The notes under the pieces were generated by a model, which did not search any database, was not told the origin of the DNA, and saw only the letters and a list, made by a program, of their open reading frames with translations. Shown piece by piece: positions 6,921-14,222 of a DNA stretch of 17,437 bases. The first letter of the stretch is position 1. Every line of letters begins with the position of its first letter. The position numbers and the translations under genes were made by a program. Source of the DNA: Christensenella sp. UBA7588 (GTDB taxonomy: Bacteria; Bacillota; Clostridia; Christensenellales; CAG-917); contig DLKM01000013.1 in the NCBI GenBank assembly GCA_002478945.1, forward strand, positions 72,130 to 89,566, given 5' to 3'.

Positions 6921-7002
6921 ATATTAGAAAATCTAATATCTTGCTTGAAATATTAGATAATCTAATCTATAATTATGCTAAATGATTAGATTTTCTAATC
7001 AT
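6921..7002. promoter_or_regulatory. Three palindromic operators for the XRE regulator
   Basis: Three palindromes share the half-site ATTAGA/TCTAAT with a 3-bp centre. O1 is 6921-6939 (arms ATATTAGA and TCTAATAT), O2 is 6952-6966, and O3 is 6982-7002 (arms ATGATTAGA and TCTAATCAT). Their centres lie 29 and 33 bp apart, about three helical turns, so bound dimers would face the same side of the DNA. Confidence 0.85.
6945..6973 (+). promoter_or_regulatory. Promoter of the restriction-modification operon
   Basis: TTGAAA (6945-6950) and TATAAT (6968-6973) are spaced by 17 bp. Operator O2 fills the spacer almost exactly, so a bound regulator would block RNA polymerase. Confidence 0.8.
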
Positions 7003-7027
7003 CGTCAACTTTTCAAAGAGGACTCAA

Positions 7028-7672
7028 GTGGAAAACAAAGCACAAATAAAATCCAAGCAGCGCGTGCAGGAGCGGGGTGAAGTGTTCACAAACAAGCGCG
7101 AAGTTAAGGCGATGTGCGATCTTGTCAAGGATGAAACCGAACGTATCGAAAGCAGGTTTTTGGAGCCTGCGTGCGGAGACGGCAACTTCCTTGCGGAAAT
7201 CGTCACTCGCAAACTTGCCGTTGTAAACAAAAGATACGGAAAAAGCGAAACGGATTGGGAAAAGTATTCCGTGCTTGCAATGAGCAGCGTGTATGGCGTG
7301 GACATTATGACGGACAATGCTGCGGAGTGTCGCGAACGTCTTTTCAAAATATGGGAAAAGTCATACAAACGCAAATGCAAAACCATATTGAGCGAAGAAT
7401 GCAAAAACGCCGTGCGCTTTATTCTCTCTCGCAACGTGCTTTGCGGAGACGCGCTCACAATGCTGGACAATGATGACAACCCCATCGTTTTTTCGGAATG
7501 GTCGCTTATCGGCAACAATATGAAACGCCGAGATTACACCCTCGCCAACTTGCTTGAAACCCAATCATATTACGATCTACCGCTCTTTGAAGACATCGAA
7601 GACATCAAAGTGCCAAAGCCCGTCAAGGAATTTGACCTAATACATTATAGGAGAGTGCAAGAAAATGCCTGA
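7028..7672 (+). CDS. Short adenine methyltransferase-like protein
   Basis: A 214-residue protein with the front half of an N6-adenine methyltransferase. GEVFTNKREVKAMCDLV (18-34) is the usual region before motif I. FLEPACGDGNFL (44-55) is the SAM-binding motif I, and YGVDIMTDNA follows as motif II. No NPPY catalytic motif is present, so it cannot be a complete methyltransferase on its own. It starts with GTG, with AGAGG about 7 bp upstream, and overlaps the next gene by 8 bp. It is probably a partner subunit of the larger methyltransferase; a truncated paralogue is the alternative. Composition matches the helicase gene and is clearly less AT-rich than the HEPN gene. Confidence 0.75.
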   Translation: MENKAQIKSKQRVQERGEVFTNKREVKAMCDLVKDETERIESRFLEPACGDGNFLAEIVTRKLAVVNKRYGKSETDWEKYSVLAMSSVYGVDIMTDNAAECRERLFKIWEKSYKRKCKTILSEECKNAVRFILSRNVLCGDALTMLDNDDNPIVFSEWSLIGNNMKRRDYTLANLLETQSYYDLPLFEDIEDIKVPKPVKEFDLIHYRRVQENA

Positions 7673-9179
7673 CGTATTCACCACGCTATACAAGCCCGAC
7701 GTTTTGAGTTGTCTTGCGGATTTGAGCAACGACGAAGTGTTCACTCCGCCGTCTGTGGTCAACGATATGCTGGATATGTTGCCGCAAGAGTTGTTTGAAA
7801 GCCCAGACACCACGTTTTTAGACCCAGTGTGCAAAAGTGGCGTATTCTTGCGCGAAATAGCAAAACGCCTTATCAAAGGTTTGGAAGATAAAATCCCTGA
7901 CCTTCAAGAGCGCATAGACCACATATTTCAAAAACAGCTATACGGCATTGCTATCACTGAACTCACATCCTTACTCTCTCGCAGAAGTGTGTATTGCTCA
8001 AAGTATCCAAACAGCAAATATTCCGTATCGCAATTTACTGACGTTCAAGGCAATATACGCTACAAAAATACCGCACACGAATGGGTGAAAGGCAAATGTT
8101 GTTTTTGCGGAGCAACTGAAAGCGAATACGGCACACAAAAGCGTGAAGGAATGGAATCCCACGCCTACGAATTTATCCACACCACCAAACCACAGGAGAT
8201 ATACAATATGAAATTTGACGTGATCATCGGCAACCCGCCCTATCAATTGAGTACTGCGGGAAAGGAGAATGGTGCTCAGGCTATACCTTTGTATCATAAG
8301 TTTATTATTCAATCAATAAAACTAAGGCCGAGATTTCTTGTTATGATTACGCCTTCAAGATGGTTTACCGGTGGATTTGGCCTTAATAATTTCAGAGATA
8401 CAATGTTGCACGATAGGCATATTCGTGAAATTCACGACTATTTAGATGCATCGGATTGTTTTCCTGGCGTAGAAATAAAAGGTGGAGTTAATTATTTTTT
8501 ATGGGATTCGACGTATAACGGAGATACAAAAATAACCACATATGAAGATGGTAAACCAATTTCTACCGCAATAAGACCATTATTGGAAAATGGAAGTGAT
8601 ATATTCGTGCGTTACAATGAGGCGGTTTCTATTCTACACAAAGTACAAACATTTAACGAAACGTCTTTTGCAACAATAGTTAGTAAACAAAGGCCGTTTA
8701 ATATTCCTACAAATTTTACAAATTATGCCACAACAGAGATAAAAGACGGATATAAAATATATGGTAATAAATTTATCGGATATTTATCCCCATTTTATAA
8801 TATAACAAAAGGTAGCGAGTATATCGGGAAGTATAAATTATTTACCCCGAAAGCAGTTGGTAGCGGCGATGGAAAAAGCGATTTGATAAAGCCAATTATC
8901 GGAGAGCCGAATGCTATATGTACAGAAACTTATGTTGTGGCAGGTACTTACTCAACAAAAAAAGAGGCGGAAAACGCCAAAACATATATAAATACAAAAT
9001 TTTTCCATTTTTTGCTTACACTGAGAAAGAATACACAAGATTGTTTAGGAAAAGTATTCACTTATATCCCTATGCAAGATTTTTCAAAACCCTGGACAGA
9101 TGCGGAATTGTATGCTAAATATAAGTTAACAAGGGAGGAGATTGATTTTATTGAATCTATGATCCGACCTATGGAGTAA
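7665..9179 (+). CDS. Eco57I-like DNA adenine methyltransferase
   Basis: A 504-residue N6-adenine methyltransferase that would protect host DNA in the restriction system. DEVFTPPSVVNDML (23-36) precedes motif I, here FLDPVCKSG (51-59), where a lysine replaces the first glycine of the usual CGSG. Motif IV is complete: DVIIGNPPYQ (N190-Y193). Between them is a CxxC knuckle, KCCFCGA (C145, C148), with H166 and H172 nearby, which may bind zinc. The part after NPPY should hold the target-recognition domain. Composition changes sharply there: before about 8245 it is balanced, after it strongly AT-rich. The ribosome-binding site is AGGAGAG at 7649-7655. The methyltransferase call is firm; the enzyme type is inferred from the neighbours. 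Confidence 0.9.
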   Translation: MPDVFTTLYKPDVLSCLADLSNDEVFTPPSVVNDMLDMLPQELFESPDTTFLDPVCKSGVFLREIAKRLIKGLEDKIPDLQERIDHIFQKQLYGIAITELTSLLSRRSVYCSKYPNSKYSVSQFTDVQGNIRYKNTAHEWVKGKCCFCGATESEYGTQKREGMESHAYEFIHTTKPQEIYNMKFDVIIGNPPYQLSTAGKENGAQAIPLYHKFIIQSIKLRPRFLVMITPSRWFTGGFGLNNFRDTMLHDRHIREIHDYLDASDCFPGVEIKGGVNYFLWDSTYNGDTKITTYEDGKPISTAIRPLLENGSDIFVRYNEAVSILHKVQTFNETSFATIVSKQRPFNIPTNFTNYATTEIKDGYKIYGNKFIGYLSPFYNITKGSEYIGKYKLFTPKAVGSGDGKSDLIKPIIGEPNAICTETYVVAGTYSTKKEAENAKTYINTKFFHFLLTLRKNTQDCLGKVFTYIPMQDFSKPWTDAELYAKYKLTREEIDFIESMIRPME

Positions 9180-9230
9180 CTTTAGTCTAGAGTTCACAAA
9201 TATTTAATTAAATGGAGAATGTTTTAATAT

Positions 9231-9944
9231 ATGAATATCAACGACATTAATAACCGTTTAGATAATATCACAAAAAATATATCGACATTTTTAAAGCAAC
9301 TTTCTTTGCTCAATATTGATGATAATAGAAAAAATTTATTAATCAACAACGCAAATATATGGTGTGATTATGGGTGGACAATGAATAGAATTCCTAATGA
9401 TAAAATATTAGATCCTCCTAATAGTTTTGATTCAGCAGATGCAATAATGCTTGAGACTCTGTCTGCAGAAGAAATAGATTCCGTATTCACTAGTCTATGT
9501 GTAAAAATAAAATTACACAGCGATGACATAACTGATGCACAGTTTGCTTATAACAATAACAAATACAAACTTTGCTGTATGGCATTGTTTGCGATTATTG
9601 ATGATTATTGCGCAAAAAGATTTTTAAGAAAAAATACTACACTTAAATATGATAATATAAACACTTTATTTACGCGTAACAAAAAAGCAAATACCAACGC
9701 ATTTTTTAATACATTAAGAAACCAAACGTTTCTTAATATGCTAAAAAAGTATTACTCGACAGACCTGCGCGATGATTCTTTCAAACCACTTGCAAATAGA
9801 AATATATTATTGCATGGAAAAAGCAAAAGGCCGTATAGTCAGGCGGACTGCATAAAATTATTATTATTACTTGAAACAGCAACAAAAGTAAAAGGTTTAA
9901 CAGAGTCAAAGATAACAGTTGAACTTACTCCTATAAATAATTAA
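9231..9944 (+). CDS. HEPN-like protein inside the R-M operon
   Basis: A 237-residue helical protein I cannot assign to a named family. Near the C-terminus it has LANRNILLHGKSK, with R190 and H195 in an Rx4H pattern followed by a helix (SQADCIKLLLLLETA). This is the catalytic arrangement of HEPN RNases. It sits between the methyltransferase and the helicase. A weak GGAGA lies 14 bp upstream. It ends 4 bp before the helicase start. Composition is very AT-rich, like the 3' part of the methyltransferase gene and unlike the helicase. It may be a toxin or abortive-infection RNase kept in check by the R-M system; that is inference. HEPN domains can also be non-catalytic. Confidence 0.6.
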   Translation: MNINDINNRLDNITKNISTFLKQLSLLNIDDNRKNLLINNANIWCDYGWTMNRIPNDKILDPPNSFDSADAIMLETLSAEEIDSVFTSLCVKIKLHSDDITDAQFAYNNNKYKLCCMALFAIIDDYCAKRFLRKNTTLKYDNINTLFTRNKKANTNAFFNTLRNQTFLNMLKKYYSTDLRDDSFKPLANRNILLHGKSKRPYSQADCIKLLLLLETATKVKGLTESKITVELTPINN

Positions 9945-9948
9945 CACT

Positions 9949-12936
9949 ATGAACTTCTTTCCACAAAGACCTGAAACAAATCCAATGATATATGCCTATC
10001 AAGACACCAATCCGCAATATGCGGGATTGCTCAAGGTGGGCTACACTTCCGTTGACGTTGAAAAGCGCGTGGCGGAGCAGTATCCGACAAAGCGGCCGGA
10101 CGGTTCTGTGCCGTATCGCATAGTTTTTGCCGAGAGCGCAATGTATCCCGACGGCACTTCTTTCACGGATCACGACGTGCATCGTATGCTCACGACAAAA
10201 GGCATTCAATGTGTCGGCGGAGAATGGTTCCGTTGCGACGTGCAAGACGTAAAAGCGGCGGTTATTGCCGTGCGCAATCGCACCGTCAATATTGAAAACC
10301 GTACGAGAGATTTTGCAATGCGCCCCGAACAACAAGCGGCGGTGGACAAAACAATTGCGTATTTCGATTCGCTCAAAACGGGCGAATTCCCGCGTTTTCT
10401 CTGGAATGCGAAAATGCGCTTCGGCAAAACGTTTGCGACGTATCAACTTGCAAAGAAAAAAGGATTCAAGCGCGTGCTTATTCTCACGTTCAAACCTGCG
10501 GTGCAGAGCGCGTGGGAAGAAGACTTGAACACGCACGTTGATTTTGAAGGTTGGCAATTCATTTGTCGTCCGCACGAAAGCGGTGCGCCGAATATTGCCG
10601 AGCAATACGAAAAAGCGGATAAAGACCGCCCTATCGTGTGTTTTGGTTCTTTCCAAGACTTTTTAGGGCTTGACAAAACCACGGGGTGCATAAAACCACA
10701 TCTGAAATGGGTTAAAGAAACACAATGGGATTTGGTAGTATTTGACGAATACCATTTTGGTGCGTGGCGCGACAATGCGAAAAAAATGTTTGAATCCAAA
10801 GATGATGAAGATTCTTATGATACATTCGATGCGGAAGAATATACCGAAAAAGAATTAAACGATGCAATCAACGAAACGTGGTTGCATATTACGGCAAAGT
10901 TTTATCTTTACCTTTCGGGAACACCGTTCCGCGCGCTAAACAACGGCGAGTTTGTGGAAGACCAAATATACAGTTGGACTTACACCGACGAGCAACGCGC
11001 AAAAGAGAATTATCAAGGGGAAAATAATCCGTACGCCGCACTTCCGCGTATGGTTATGATGACGTACAAAATCCCCGACAGTATAACCGAAATTGCAAAA
11101 CAAGGCGAGTTTGACGAGTTTGATCTCAACGTGTTTTTCTCGGCGGAAGGCACGGGAAAAGACGCTGTTTTCAAATATAAAGATTATGTGCAAAAGTGGC
11201 TGGATCTTATCCGTGGCGCATATCTCGGCACAACGACGGACGAGTTGAAACTCGGCGCACGCAAGCCCGATATGCCGTACGGAAACGCTGTGCTTTTATC
11301 CATACTCACCCATACACTTTGGTTGCTGCCAAACGTTGCGTCTTGCCACGCTATGGCAAATTTGCTTGCCGAAAAACAAAACGTTTTTTATCACGATTAC
11401 AAAGTTATCGTGTGCGCAGGCGCAAGCGCGGGTATCGGTGTTGAGGCTTTGAAACCTGTGTATAAGGCAATGGGCGATCCGCTCAAAACAAAGACCATCA
11501 CTCTCTCTTGCGGAAAACTTACAACTGGCGTCACTATTCGTCCGTGGACGGGTATATTTATGCTCCGCAATTTAAAGAGTCCCGAAACGTATTTTCAAGC
11601 AGCGTTCAGAGTGCAATCTCCGTGGGAAATTGACGTCGATTCCACACACAAAGAGATACTTAAGCAAGAGTGCTATATTTTCGACTTTGCGCTGAATCGG
11701 GCGTTAATGCAGATAAAAGAGTATGCTAAAGGCTTGAATGTGAATGGTGAGAGCCTTGAAACCAACGTCGCGGAATTTACGAGTTTCTTACCTGTGCTTG
11801 CTTATGACGGCAGTGCAATGAAACAAATCAACGCCGCGGAAATCCTTGACATCACTATGGCAGGAACGTCCGCAACGTTGCTTGCTCGCCGTTGGCAAAG
11901 CGCACTTTTGGTCAATGTCACCGACGATATTTTGAAGCGTCTTTTAGGCAATAAAGAAGCACTCGAAGCACTTATGAAAATCGAAGGTTTCCGTACGCTT
12001 AATAAAGATATTGAAACGATTATAATCAAATCCGAACACGTCAAAGAGGCAAAGAAAGACGATAAGCCAAAAACAGATAAAGAAAAGAAGATTCTTTCGG
12101 ACGAAGAAAAAGAATATAAATCAAAGCGCAAAGAGATTCAAGAAAAACTTATCAAGTTTGCAACGCGCGTGCCGATCTTTATGTATCTCACGGACTATCG
12201 CGAGCAATGCCTTAAAGACGTAATCACGCAACTCGAACCGGGACTTTTCAAAAAGGTCACGGGGCTTGATGTTAAGGATTTCAATTTACTTGTTTCGCTC
12301 GGCGTTTTCAACGGGCCTGTAATGAATGATGCGGTGTGGAATTTCCGCCGCTATGAAGATTCGAGTTTGAGTTATACGGGCATCGACCGTCACGCGCAAG
12401 AAAACGTCGGCCTTTGGGATACGTCGCTCGGATATTACGAGTCTATGGCAAAACTTCTCGGAGAGTCCGAAATTGCCGCCAAACGCGATGTAAACGACCG
12501 TCCAGAGATTTTATACCGTGAATATTCTGGTGATGATGAACAAGGCGAACCTACGCTTATAGTCAAGCGCACAATACCAACCGAACATAAAGTGCCAACC
12601 GCACAAACGACAACCGTCGGTGATTTCAAAAAGTCTATTGCGGCAGACAATATCGACAATAATATTTCTACTGCACTACATCAATCTTTCGACGGCGCAA
12701 TGCAACAAAATTCTAATACTTCAAAGCAAATGCCCAAAGCGGCGGAAGAAAAGAAAACGAAAGATATCGATTTATCACCCGTAGTTGTCGGTGCAACCGT
12801 AATACATAAAGCATTCGGCAAAGGCGCTATTATTTCGCTTACAGATAATTACGTCAATGTTGCGTTCGGTGATCTTCGCAAAGCCTTTCAATATCCAAAC
12901 GCATTTATTCAAGGCTTTTTATCCGTTGATATGTGA
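9949..12936 (+). CDS. GIY-YIG nuclease-helicase restriction subunit
   Basis: A 995-residue protein combining nuclease, translocase and a DNA-binding tail. The N-terminus (about 12-100) looks like a T5orf172-type GIY-YIG nuclease: MIYAYQ, LLKVGYT, R40, then DHDVHRML and GGEWFRC with E92. The SF2 helicase core has RPEQQAAV (Q-like), AKMRFGKT (Walker A, 154-161), FDEYH (265-269), SGTP (323-326), motif V LTTGVTI (524-530) and motif VI FRVQSPW (553-559). A charged linker lies at about 700-730. The end (945-995, VIHKAFGKGAIISL...VNVAFG) resembles the Tudor-like tail of PcrA/UvrD. It likely cuts unmodified DNA after ATP-driven movement. There is no ribosome-binding site, only a 4-bp gap to the HEPN stop, which implies coupling. 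Confidence 0.9.
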   Translation: MNFFPQRPETNPMIYAYQDTNPQYAGLLKVGYTSVDVEKRVAEQYPTKRPDGSVPYRIVFAESAMYPDGTSFTDHDVHRMLTTKGIQCVGGEWFRCDVQDVKAAVIAVRNRTVNIENRTRDFAMRPEQQAAVDKTIAYFDSLKTGEFPRFLWNAKMRFGKTFATYQLAKKKGFKRVLILTFKPAVQSAWEEDLNTHVDFEGWQFICRPHESGAPNIAEQYEKADKDRPIVCFGSFQDFLGLDKTTGCIKPHLKWVKETQWDLVVFDEYHFGAWRDNAKKMFESKDDEDSYDTFDAEEYTEKELNDAINETWLHITAKFYLYLSGTPFRALNNGEFVEDQIYSWTYTDEQRAKENYQGENNPYAALPRMVMMTYKIPDSITEIAKQGEFDEFDLNVFFSAEGTGKDAVFKYKDYVQKWLDLIRGAYLGTTTDELKLGARKPDMPYGNAVLLSILTHTLWLLPNVASCHAMANLLAEKQNVFYHDYKVIVCAGASAGIGVEALKPVYKAMGDPLKTKTITLSCGKLTTGVTIRPWTGIFMLRNLKSPETYFQAAFRVQSPWEIDVDSTHKEILKQECYIFDFALNRALMQIKEYAKGLNVNGESLETNVAEFTSFLPVLAYDGSAMKQINAAEILDITMAGTSATLLARRWQSALLVNVTDDILKRLLGNKEALEALMKIEGFRTLNKDIETIIIKSEHVKEAKKDDKPKTDKEKKILSDEEKEYKSKRKEIQEKLIKFATRVPIFMYLTDYREQCLKDVITQLEPGLFKKVTGLDVKDFNLLVSLGVFNGPVMNDAVWNFRRYEDSSLSYTGIDRHAQENVGLWDTSLGYYESMAKLLGESEIAAKRDVNDRPEILYREYSGDDEQGEPTLIVKRTIPTEHKVPTAQTTTVGDFKKSIAADNIDNNISTALHQSFDGAMQQNSNTSKQMPKAAEEKKTKDIDLSPVVVGATVIHKAFGKGAIISLTDNYVNVAFGDLRKAFQYPNAFIQGFLSVDM

Positions 12937-12986
12937 AAACGGTGGGGTGTGCCCGATTTTAATACCGAAATAGTTTTTGTTAATAA

Positions 12987-13021
12987 AAAAACGAACATCT
13001 TTTAACAAGGTGTTCGTTTTT
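12987..13021. terminator. Intrinsic terminator after the helicase gene
   Basis: AAAAACGAACATC-type arm (12987-12999) pairs with GGTGTTCGTTTTT (13009-13021) over 13 bp with one G-T pair and a 9-nt loop. T and A runs make it usable from both strands. Confidence 0.85.
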
Positions 13022-13065
13022 GCTATTGGCTCTACGAAACGGGACTCATCAACAGGCGATAAAAC

Positions 13066-13095
13066 AAAACGAACACTTTGATTAGTGTTCGTTTT
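13066..13095. terminator. Bidirectional terminator of tRNA-Asn
   Basis: AAAACGAACAC (13066-13076) and GTGTTCGTTTT (13085-13095) pair perfectly over 11 bp around an 8-nt loop. On the minus strand it follows the tRNA 3' end by about 10 bp and is followed by GTTTT. Confidence 0.85.
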
Positions 13096-13104
13096 ATTCC
13101 CTAA

Positions 13105-13180
13105 TGGCGCCTGTTGAGGGACTCGGACCCCCGACACTTCGGTTAACAGCCGAATGCTCTACCGACTGAGCTAAACAGGC
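13105..13180 (-). tRNA. tRNA-Asn (anticodon GTT), CCA encoded
   Basis: Read on the minus strand all arms form. The acceptor GCCTGTT pairs with AACAGGC, and the D stem is GCTC/GAGC. The anticodon stem TTCGG/CCGAA holds loop CTGTTAA with anticodon GTT. The T arm is GGGGG-TCCGAGT-CCCTC. The discriminator base is G, followed by an encoded CCA (complement of 13105-13107). It lies between the accessory island and the core genes. Confidence 0.96.
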
Positions 13181-13202
13181 ATTTGTTTCTTGATGCTTGT
13201 TT

Positions 13203-13231
13203 ATAATAATCTTTATCACGCTGTTTGTCAA
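13203..13231 (-). promoter_or_regulatory. Promoter of tRNA-Asn
   Basis: On the minus strand TTGACA (13231-13226) and TATTAT (13208-13203) are 17 bp apart. The transcript would begin near 13196, about 16 nt before the mature tRNA end. Confidence 0.85.
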
Positions 13232-13374
13232 GAATTTTTAGCAAACTGTCTTTGCAAAAATTGAATATTGTTTTTAGTGATAAGTTTATACCTTCCGTTC
13301 TGTTTGTTTTTCTTTAATACTTATTTAACACTTGTATGTTTTTATATTCAAAACTCTTAAATAGGGGGAAAACT

Positions 13375-14049
13375 ATGGAAAAAGAGAAAGATATTAAATA
13401 CGTTCCGAATATCGAAACACGGCTGAGACACAACATTTTGAAAATGCCCGATTGCATCAGAAAGTCAAGCGGAATCGTTATATACGGTCGGCGCATAAAG
13501 AGCATCGTGTTTACAACAGACCTTGCGATTATCCGCAACTGCGACGCGGACGCGGTGTTTGCGGTGTATCCGTTCACTCCCCAACAAGTGATAAGCGACG
13601 CAATAATAAAAGCGTCCTATATTCCCGTATTCTGCGGTGTGGGCGGAGGCACGACCAAAGGCTTGCGCACGGTGGCTATCGCAAAGGACGTGGAATCACA
13701 GGGCGCAATGGGCGTTGTGCTTAACGCCCCTATTTCGGATTTGAATCTTACGGCAGTTGCGCTCGGAGTCGATATTCCCGTTATCATAACCGTGGCAAAG
13801 GAGGATACCGATATACAAGCAAGGCTTGACGCAGGAGCAACGATTATAAACGTTGCCTGCGGTCAGGACACTCCCCGCGTCGTAAAGAAAATTCGCGACG
13901 ATTTTCCGAATATACCGATTATCGCATCCGGCGGAAAAACGGAAGAAAGCATTCTCGAAACTATCGAAGCGGGCGCAAACGCGATAACCTATACACCGCC
14001 GTCGACACAAGAACTGTTTAAGGAAATGATGAGCAAGTATAGAGAATAG
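13375..14049 (+). CDS. TIM-barrel protein of unknown substrate
   Basis: A 224-residue protein with alternating strands and helices that fits a (beta/alpha)8 barrel. Clear strand ends are AVFAVYPF, IPVFCGVGGGTTKG, MGVVLNAPIS, IPVIITVAKEDTD, ATIINVACG, and the phosphate-binding-type IIASGGKTEESILE followed by ANAITYTPPS. Proteins of this type are often annotated only as hydrolase or as nitronate-monooxygenase-like. I cannot name the reaction. The start at 13375 is fixed by AGGGGGAA 4-5 bp upstream; the reading frame extends upstream without support. It appears to be a single-gene unit ending at the terminator at 14142-14170. Confidence 0.8.
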   Translation: MEKEKDIKYVPNIETRLRHNILKMPDCIRKSSGIVIYGRRIKSIVFTTDLAIIRNCDADAVFAVYPFTPQQVISDAIIKASYIPVFCGVGGGTTKGLRTVAIAKDVESQGAMGVVLNAPISDLNLTAVALGVDIPVIITVAKEDTDIQARLDAGATIINVACGQDTPRVVKKIRDDFPNIPIIASGGKTEESILETIEAGANAITYTPPSTQELFKEMMSKYRE

Positions 14050-14141
14050 TTTTTAATAAAAACAAACGTTTATATATTCAAATAGTCGATATAAACTATG
14101 TTTTGTGATAAAATACGATAAATTTACCTTATAAATTAACG

Positions 14142-14170
14142 GCGCAGGAAGTAAAAAATCTTGCGCTTTT
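14142..14170 (+). terminator. Intrinsic terminator after the TIM-barrel gene
   Basis: GCGCAGGA (14142-14149) pairs with TCTTGCGC (14159-14166), allowing a G-T pair, around a 9-nt loop, and TTTT follows. Confidence 0.7.
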
Positions 14171-14185
14171 ATGTTGTAAATAATA

Positions 14186-14213
14186 TTGTATTTTGTATAT
14201 ATAGTGCTATAAT
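14186..14213 (+). promoter_or_regulatory. Extended -10 promoter right before the permease start
   Basis: TTGTAT (14186-14191), 16 bp spacer, then TG-C-TATAAT (14205-14213), a full extended -10. The start point would be near 14220, only 2-4 nt before the ATG at 14223, so the message may be leaderless. No ribosome-binding site is visible. Confidence 0.75.
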
Positions 14214-14222
14214 AGTATAGGT

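Noticed and set aside
9931..10656. Long minus-strand frame opposite the helicase 5' end
   Set aside because: It lies opposite clear GIY-YIG and helicase motifs and shows no domain of its own.
13049..13117. Attachment-site duplication of the tRNA-Asn 3' end
   Set aside because: The second copy is inverted, only 10 bp long and 50 bp away; integration would leave a direct repeat at the far end of the element.
12919..13137. Minus-strand open frame across the tRNA-Asn 3' end and two terminators
   Set aside because: It starts inside the tRNA and reads through two hairpins; the apparent protein is only translated RNA-gene and terminator sequence.
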